64,000 nt of DNA from Omphiscola glabra. Its lineage: Eukaryota > Mollusca > Gastropoda > Lymnaeidae. This document shows positions 57,462 through 64,000 of this stretch, in pieces. The notes below the pieces were generated by a model that was not told the DNA's origin, made no database searches, and was given only the letters and a program-made list of their open reading frames with translations. Position 1 is the first letter of the stretch, and each line of letters opens with the position of its first letter. The position numbers were made by a program, and so were the translations under genes. The stretch lies in contig OZ024808.1 of assembly GCA_964017045.1 (NCBI GenBank), forward strand, positions 23,564,918-23,628,917, written 5' to 3'.

Positions 57462-60400
57462 GAGAGTTTGCTACATCAAAAAGTAAATAAAGAGATTGCT
57501 ACCTCAAAAAATAATTAATGAGATTGGTATCTCAAAAAGTAAATAAAGAGATTGCTACCTCAAAAAGTAAATAAAGAGATTGCTACCTCAAAAAGTAAAT
57601 AAAGAGATTGCTACCTCAAAAAGTAAATAAAGAGATTGCTACCTCAAAAAGTAAATAAAGAGATTGCTACCTCAAAAAGTAAATAAAGAGATTGCTACCT
57701 CAAAAAGTAAATAAAGAGATTGCTACCTCAAAAAGTAAATAAAGAGATTGCTACCTCAAAAAGAAAATAAAGAGATTGCTACCTCAAAAAGTAAATAAAG
57801 AGATTGCTACCTCAAAAAATAAATAAAGAGATTGCTACCTCAAAAAGTAAATAAAGAGATTGCTACCTCAAAAAGTAAATAAAGAGATTGCTACCTCAAA
57901 AAGTAAATAAAGAGATTGCTACCTCAAAAAGTAAATAAAGAGATTGCTACCTCAAAAAGTAAATAAAGAGTTTGCTACCTCAAAAAGTAAATAAAAAGAT
58001 TGCTACCTCAAAAAGTAAATAAAGAGATTGCTACCTCAAAAAGTAAATAAAGAGATTGCTACCTCAAAAAGTAAATAAAGAGATTGCTAACTCAAAAAGT
58101 AAATAAAGAGATTGCTACCTCAAAAAGTAAATAAAGAGATTTCTTCCTCAAAAAGTAAATAAAGGTTTATTACCTTAAAAAGTAAATAAAGAGATTGCTA
58201 CCTCAAAAAGTAAATAAAGAGTTTGCTACCTCAAAAAGTAAATAAAGAGATTGCTACCTCAAAAAGTAAATAAAGAGATTGCTAACTCAAAAAGTAAATA
58301 AAGAGATTGCTACCTCAAAAAGTAAATAAAGAGATTGCTACCTCAAAAAGTAAATAAAGAGATTGCTACCTCAAAAAGTAAATAAAGAGATTGCTACCTC
58401 AAAAGTAAATAAAGATATTTCTACCTCAAAAAGTAAATAAAGAGATTGCTACCTCAAAAAGTAAATAAAGAGATTGCTACCTCAAAAAGTAAATAAAGAG
58501 ATTGCTACCTCAAAAAGTAAATAAAGAGATTGCTACCTCAAAAAGTAAATAAAGAGATTGCTACCTCAAAAAATAAATAAAGAGATTGCTACCTCAAAAA
58601 GTAAATAAAGAGATTGCTACCTCAAAAAGTAAATAAAGAGATTGCTACCTCAAAAAGTAAATAAAGGTTTATTACCTTAAAAAGTAAATAAAGAGATTGC
58701 TACCTCAAAAAGTAAATAAAGAGATTGCTACCTCAAAAAGTAAATAAAGAGATTGCTACCTCAAAAAATAATTAATGAGATTGGTACCTCAAAAAGTAAA
58801 TAAAGAGATTGCTACCTCAAAAAATAATTAAAGAGATTGGTATCTCAAAAAGTAAATAAAGAGATTGCTACCTCAAAAAATAATTAATGAGATTGCTATC
58901 TCAAAAAGTAAATAAAGAGATTGCTACCTCAAAAAGTAAATAAAGAGATTGCTACCTCAAAAAGTAAATAAAGAGATTGCTACCTCAAAAAGTAAATAAA
59001 GAGATTGCTACCTCAAAAAGTAAATAAAGAGATTGCTACCTAAAAAGTAAATAAAGAGATTGCTACCTCAAAAAGTAAATAAAGAGATTGCTACCTCAAA
59101 AAGTAAATAAAGAGATTGCTACCTCAAAAAGTAAATAAAGAGATTGCTACCTCAAAAAGTAAATAAAGAGATTGCTACCTCTAAAAGTAAATAAAGAGAT
59201 TGCTACCTCAAAAAGTAAATAAAGAGATTGCTACCTCAAAAAGCAAATAAAGAGATTGCTACCTCAAAAAGTAAATAAAGAGATTGCTACCTCAAAAAGT
59301 AAATAAAGAGATTTCTTCCTCAAAAAGTAAATAAAGGTTTATTACCTCAAAAAGTAAATAAAGAGTTTGCTACCTCAAAAAGTAAATAAAGAGATTGCTA
59401 CCTCAAAAAGTAAATAAAGAGATTGCTACCTCAAAAAGTAAATAAAGAGATTGCTACCTCAAAAAGTAAATAAAGGGATTGCTACCTCAAAAAGTAAATA
59501 AAGAGATTGCTACCTCAAAAAGTAAATAAAGAGATTGCTACCTCAAAAAGTAAATAAAGAGATTGCTACCTCAAAAAGTAAATAAAGAGATTGCTACCTC
59601 AAAAAGTAAATAAAGAGATTGCTACCTCAAAAAGTAAATAAAGAGATTGCTACCTCAAAAGTAAATAAAGATATTTCTACCTCAAAAAGTAAATAAAGAG
59701 ATTGCTACCTCAAAAAGTAAATAAAGAGATTGCTACCTCAAAAAGTAAATAAAGAGATTGCTACCTCAAAAAGTAAATAAAGAGATTGCTACCTCAAAAA
59801 GTAAATAAAGAGATTGCTACCTCAAAAAATAAATAAAGAGATTGCTACCTCAAAAAGAAAATAAAGAGATTGCTACCTCAAAAAGTAAATAAAGAGATTG
59901 CTACCTCAAAAAGTAAATAAAGGTTTATTACCTTAAAAAGTAAATAAAGAGATTGCTACCTCAAAAAGTAAATAAAGAGATTGCTACCTCAAAAAGTAAA
60001 TAAAGAGATTGCTACCTCAAAAAATAATTAATGAGATTGGTACCTCAAAAAGTAAATAAAGAGATTGCTACCTCAAAAAATAATTAAAGAGATTGGTATC
60101 TCAAAAAGTAAATAAAGAGATTGCTACCTCAAAAAATAATTAATGAGATTGCTATCTCAAAAAGTAAATAAAGAGATTGCTACCTCAAAAAGTAAATAAA
60201 GAGATTGCTACCTCAAAAAGTAAATAAAGAGATTGCTACCTCAAAAAGTAAATAAAGAGATTGCTACCTCAAAAAGTAAATAAAGAGATTGCTACCTAAA
60301 AAGTAAATAAAGAGATTGCTACCTCAAAAAGTAAATAAAGAGATTGCTACCTCAAAAAGTAAATAAAGAGATTGCTACCTCAAAAAGTAAATAAAGATAT

Positions 60401-61760
60401 TGCTACCTCAAAAAGTAAATAAAGAGATTGCTACCTCTAAAAGTAAATAAAGAGATTGCTACCTCAAAAAGTAAATAAAGAGATTGCTACCTCAAAAAGC
60501 AAATAAAGAGATTGCTACCTCAAAAAGTAAATAAAGAGATTGCTACCTCAAAAAGTAAATAAAGAGATTTCTTCCTCAAAAAGTAAATAAAGGTTTATTA
60601 CCTCAAAAAGTAAATAAAGAGTTTGCTACCTCAAAAAGTAAATAAAGAGATTGCTACCTCAAAAAGTAAATAAAGAGATTGCTACCTCAAAAAGTAAATA
60701 AAGAGATTGCTACCTCAAAAAGTAAATAAAGAGATTGCTACCTCAAAAAGTAAATAAAGAGATTGCTACCTCAAAAAGTAAATAAAGAGATTGCTACCTC
60801 AAAAAGTAAATAAAGAGATTGCTACCTCAAAAAGTAAATAAAGAGATTGCTACCTCAAAAAGTAAATAAAGAGATTGCTACCTCAAAAAGTAAATAAAAA
60901 GATTGCTACCTCAAAAAGTAAATAAAGAGATTGCTACCTCAAAAAGTAAATAAAGGTTTATTACCTTAAAAAGTAAATAAAGAGATTGCTACCTCAAAAA
61001 GTAAATAAAGAGATTGCTACCTCAAAAAGTAAATAAAGAGATTGCTACCTCAAAAAATAATTAATGAGATTGGTACCTCAAAAAGTAAATAAAGAGATTG
61101 CTACCTCAAAAAATAATTAAAGAGATTGGTACCTCAAAAAGTAAATAAAGAGATTGCTACCTCAAAAAATAATTAATGAGATTGCTATCTCAAAAAGTAA
61201 ATAAAGAGATTGCTACCTCAAAAAGTAAATAAAGAGATTGCTACCTCAAAAAGTAAATAAAGAGATTGCTACCTCAAAAAGTAAATAAAGAGATTGCTAC
61301 CTCAAAAAGTAAATAAAGAGATTTCTACCTCTAAAAGTAAATAAAGAGATTGCTACCTCAAAAAGTAAATAAAGAGATTGCTACCTCAAAAAGTAAATAA
61401 AGAGATTGCTACCTCAAAAAGTAAATAAAGAGATTTCTACCTCTAAAAGTAAATAAAGAGATTGCTACCTCAAAAAGTAAATAAAGAGATTGCTACCTCA
61501 AAAAGTAAATAAAGAGATTGCTACCTCAAAAAGTAAATAAAGAGATTTCTACCTCTAAAAGTAAATAAAGAGATTGCTACCTCAAAAAGTAAATAAAGAG
61601 ATTGCTACCTCAAAAAGTAAATAAAGAGATTGCTACCTCAAAAAGTAAATAAAGAGTTTGCTACCTCAAAAAGTAAATAAAGAGATTGCTACCTCAAAAA
61701 GTAAATAAAGAGATTGCTACCTCAAAAAGTAAATAAAGGTTTATTACCTTAAAAGGTAAA
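57462..61760. repeat. 28-bp satellite, ~153 copies, with 1,255-bp higher-order repeat
   Basis: The unit is agattgctacctcaaaaagt plus aaataaag. Rare variants recur at fixed spacing: ctacctaaaaagtaaa at about 59,035 and 60,290; cctcaaaagtaaataaagat at about 58,395 and 59,650; aataattaatgagattggta at about 58,767 and 60,022. All three pairs give about 1,255 bases (roughly 45 units). A further partial copy reaches 61,060-61,760. Confidence 0.98.
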
Positions 61761-62275
61761 CAAGGAGTTTTAACGATCCACAGAAGGAAATAGCTTTTTT
61801 TTTTTTTTTTTTTTTTCCTGAACTTCACAAATGACGTCCTGGAGGCGGTTCGCCCATTTGCATATTGATCGTGTGTTATCGGTCACTATGTGACCCCCTC
61901 GTCGCAGTACAATCTACGCCCGATACGTTACACAAGCCAGTGGTTCACACGCTGTTTCAAAGGGGGCGTAACATTACAGTGAGCCTCACTTTTTTTTTTT
62001 GTTCTTTTTTTTTTTTGTTTAAAGTGGTGAAGCTACTAGTATAGAATGTCCATTATACTTAATTTGAAATAATCATTTTTTTTTTTTAAAACTGTCGGAG
62101 AAAGCCATCTGTGACGTCACACATGTCGGCTGTCTTTTATGAGACAGCTTCTCTTTCTTGTCATACTTGTCTTTCGTGAGAAACCCGGTAAAAAAATCTG
62201 TGTTTTGTTTTTGTGGGGTTTTTTTTTACAAAGATTTGAGACACCTTTTGAAACGTTTTGGGACATGCCCTAAGA
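61761..62275. other. Non-coding interval
   Basis: A T22 run starts at about 61,795. No gene is seen. Confidence 0.45.
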
Positions 62276-62480
62276 CAGTGGTTTCTCAACATTCGTCATG
62301 CCGCGACCCATTCAAAAAGTTCGTCATGTTTGTGGCGACCCCCAACCACAAAATTATTTTCGTTGCCACTTGATAACTGTTGAGAATATGTGTATTCCGG
62401 TGGTCTTGGGCGACCCTGTGAAAGGGTCATTCGACCCCCCCCCCTTAAACGGTTCGCGACCCACGGGTTGAGAACCGCTG
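62276..62480 (-). mobile_element. SPIN-like hAT MITE, copy 5
   Basis: It runs from cagtggtttctcaacattcg to gggttgagaaccgctg. Inner blocks are ccgcgacccattcaa, gtggcgacccccaacca, ggtcttgggcgacc and ggtcattcgaccc. The flanks ccctaaga (62,268-62,275) and ccctatta (62,481-62,488) match at 6 of 8. Confidence 0.9.
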
Positions 62481-62820
62481 CCCTATTAAAGCTGATCGAA
62501 CCTAATCATCTGAAGCTAGGACATAGCTAGATGCTGCAGCGCCGCCCATGGAAAGCGAGACGTCGGCCTGTTTGAAAACTGTTTTAGGCGTTTGCGCTTA
62601 GATAATAATAACAGCATTTCGGGGGCTAAGAGCTACCGCGTCATAGATCTGGTCTAATCACAGGCTTAACGTTCACCAGAACTGCATCATGGGAACTGTA
62701 TGTAATCTATGTGTTGGGCGTAATGCAGTCGTTCCCACGTTGGAGATGTATGTAAAATATGTTTTGAAGGTCACAAGTAAACTCAAATTATGGATCTGAT
62801 ATAGGCTAAGTTCAGCATTA
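62481..62820. other. Non-coding interval
   Basis: Unique sequence with no recognised feature. Confidence 0.45.
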
Positions 62821-62824
62821 AAAA

Positions 62825-63320
62825 CTTTCAGCTGTGCCATATGAACGATTGGGCTGTAGCTGTGCAATATGAACGATTGGGCTGTAGCTGTGCCATATGA
62901 ACGATTGAAATGTAGCTGTACAATATGAACGATTGGGCTGTAGCTGTACAATATGAACGATTGGGCTGTAGCTGTGCAATATGAAGGATTCGTCTGTAGC
63001 TGTGCAATATGAGCGAGTGGGATGTAGCTGTGCCATATGAACGATTGAGATGTAGCTGTGCAATATGAACGATTGGGATGTAGCTGTGCAATATGAACGA
63101 TTGGGATGTAGCTGTACAATATGAACGATTGGGCTGTAGCTGTACAATAGGAACGATTGGGCTGTAGCTGTGCAATATGAAGGATTCGGCTGTAGCTGTG
63201 CAATATGAGCGAGTGGGATGTAGCTGTGCCATATGAACGATTGAGATGTAGCTGTGCAATATGAACGATTGGGCTGTAGCTGTACAATATGAACGATTGG
63301 GCTGTAGCTGTGCAATAGGA
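62825..63320. repeat. 28-bp minisatellite, ~18 copies, with 196-bp higher-order repeat
   Basis: The unit is gctgtagctgtgcaatatga plus acgattgg. The variant series aaggattcg(t/g)ctgtag, gagcgagtgggatg, ccatatgaacgattgagatg occurs at about 62,984 and again at about 63,180. It is unrelated to the 28-bp satellite at 57-61 kb. Confidence 0.95.
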
Positions 63321-63467
63321 ATTATTTACCTGTAAATTGTTCTGATTTTGTCCAAAAAAATAAACAACATTTTCAAACTTGGAAGCCAGACAAACGGTGA
63401 GTCGTTGATCCATGGAGTCAATATTTGGTAGAGCAAACACCGAAAAGACGATAAGGGTTGGCCGAAA

Positions 63468-63566
63468 GCCAGAGTCTAATGTCTGATTATATCACTGTTT
63501 GCCAGAGTCTAATGTCTGATTATATCACTGTTTGCCAGAGTCTAATGTCTGGTTATATCACTGTCT
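63468..63566. repeat. 33-bp repeat, 3 copies
   Basis: The unit is gccagagtctaatgtctgat plus tatatcactgttt. Copies start at 63,468, 63,501 and 63,534. Confidence 0.95.
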
Positions 63567-63636
63567 TGTTGTAAATGTTCTCAAGAGAAGATCATTTACC
63601 GGCACGTTTCACAGAAGCCTGTAAGATACCATAGAA

Positions 63637-63700
63637 CAGGGGGTCGGCAAACTATGGCCCGCGGGCTATGTCCGGCCCGCAAAGTCCGTGGAGTCATTAG
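63637..63700 (+). mobile_element. Charlie-type hAT terminus
   Basis: It reads cagggggtcggcaaactatg, then gcccgcgggctatgtccggc and ccgc. CAGGGGTCGGCAAACT.TGGCCCGCGGGC is a typical end of Charlie-like hAT elements. The other end is not in the window. Confidence 0.7.
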
Positions 63701-63879
63701 TATAGGGATTTTGAATCCAACAATAATTAGCATTTCTGCATTGCGTGCGTGCAACAACGGGGGGGGGGGGGGTGTCGTGACATTGTCAATTGACGTAGAA
63801 ATAAGTCGGTCAGCACACGTTGGACTGGACAGCCCATACATACGTAACAAAAGATGGTGGTAAAACATGAGGCGGTGAA

Positions 63880-64000
63880 GAGAAAGGTTAAGCTGATCAA
63901 ACTGACAAGGCCTTCCAACGTGATGACAGTTCCAAAGCTATGGTTCTTCACTGCAAAATTCATCAGCGGGCATTGTGGGGCTGAACAACTGGAAATGAAC
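63880..64000 (+). pseudogene. hAT transposase fragment (GTF2IRD2/Charlie-like), runs off the window
   Basis: One plus frame reads SSKAMVLHCKIHQRALW. After a one-base frameshift the next reads CGAEQLEMN. The pattern LHC.IHQ.AL.....L.M. is the conserved core segment of Charlie-type hAT transposases and of host proteins derived from them. It lies about 250 bases inside the hAT terminus at 63,637, so both are likely parts of one decayed, internally deleted element. The window ends inside it. Confidence 0.6.

Noticed and set aside
1..64000. tRNA and rRNA genes
   Set aside because: I looked for A/B-box and cloverleaf patterns and for rRNA core words and saw none that I could support.

Overview
This is a window of animal nuclear DNA with very few genes and a great many repeats. 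There is no bacterial-style gene packing. The only confident protein-coding exon ends at a strong GT splice donor. Transposable elements of eukaryotic type are spread throughout: hAT, Tigger/pogo, Helitron and non-LTR retrotransposons. A mollusc, probably a heterobranch gastropod, is my best guess. It rests on the SPIN-like hAT copies (SPIN is described from the pond snail Lymnaea), the abundance of minisatellites and G/C homopolymers, and a DUF229-type membrane protein. Species cannot be set from this sequence alone.

Layout: 0-16 kb is repeat-rich non-coding DNA. It holds hAT MITEs, a 386-bp Tigger-like MITE, 50-bp and 41-bp minisatellites, and a broken hAT transposase at 10.7-11.4 kb. At 16.1-16.7 kb on the minus strand is the first coding exon of a DUF229/sulfatase-like type II membrane protein; 0-16 kb is plausibly its first intron. 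From 17 to 26 kb there are more MITEs, a 13-bp array that abuts a non-LTR reverse-transcriptase relic, and AT-rich unique DNA. From 26,646 to 35,262 two copies of a ~4.3-kb non-autonomous Helitron sit head to tail with no base between them. From 36 to 56 kb minisatellites follow one another closely, several of them interrupted by small transposons with clean 8-bp target duplications. A LINE 3' end whose last coding segment has become a 76-bp tandem repeat lies at 49 kb. From 57.5 to 61.8 kb a 28-bp satellite shows a 1,255-bp higher-order repeat. The window ends in a SPIN-like MITE, another 28-bp array and a second hAT transposase fragment.

By my boundaries, tandem arrays alone cover about 21-22 kb, a third of the window, and their units are mostly unrelated to each other. 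Long open frames inside these arrays arise because the units lack stop codons; I do not treat them as genes. Nothing here forms a pathway or operon. The main biology is mobile DNA and repeat birth: a Helitron dimer joined end to start, MITEs landing in minisatellites, minisatellites growing inside MITEs, and a LINE fragment turned into a satellite.
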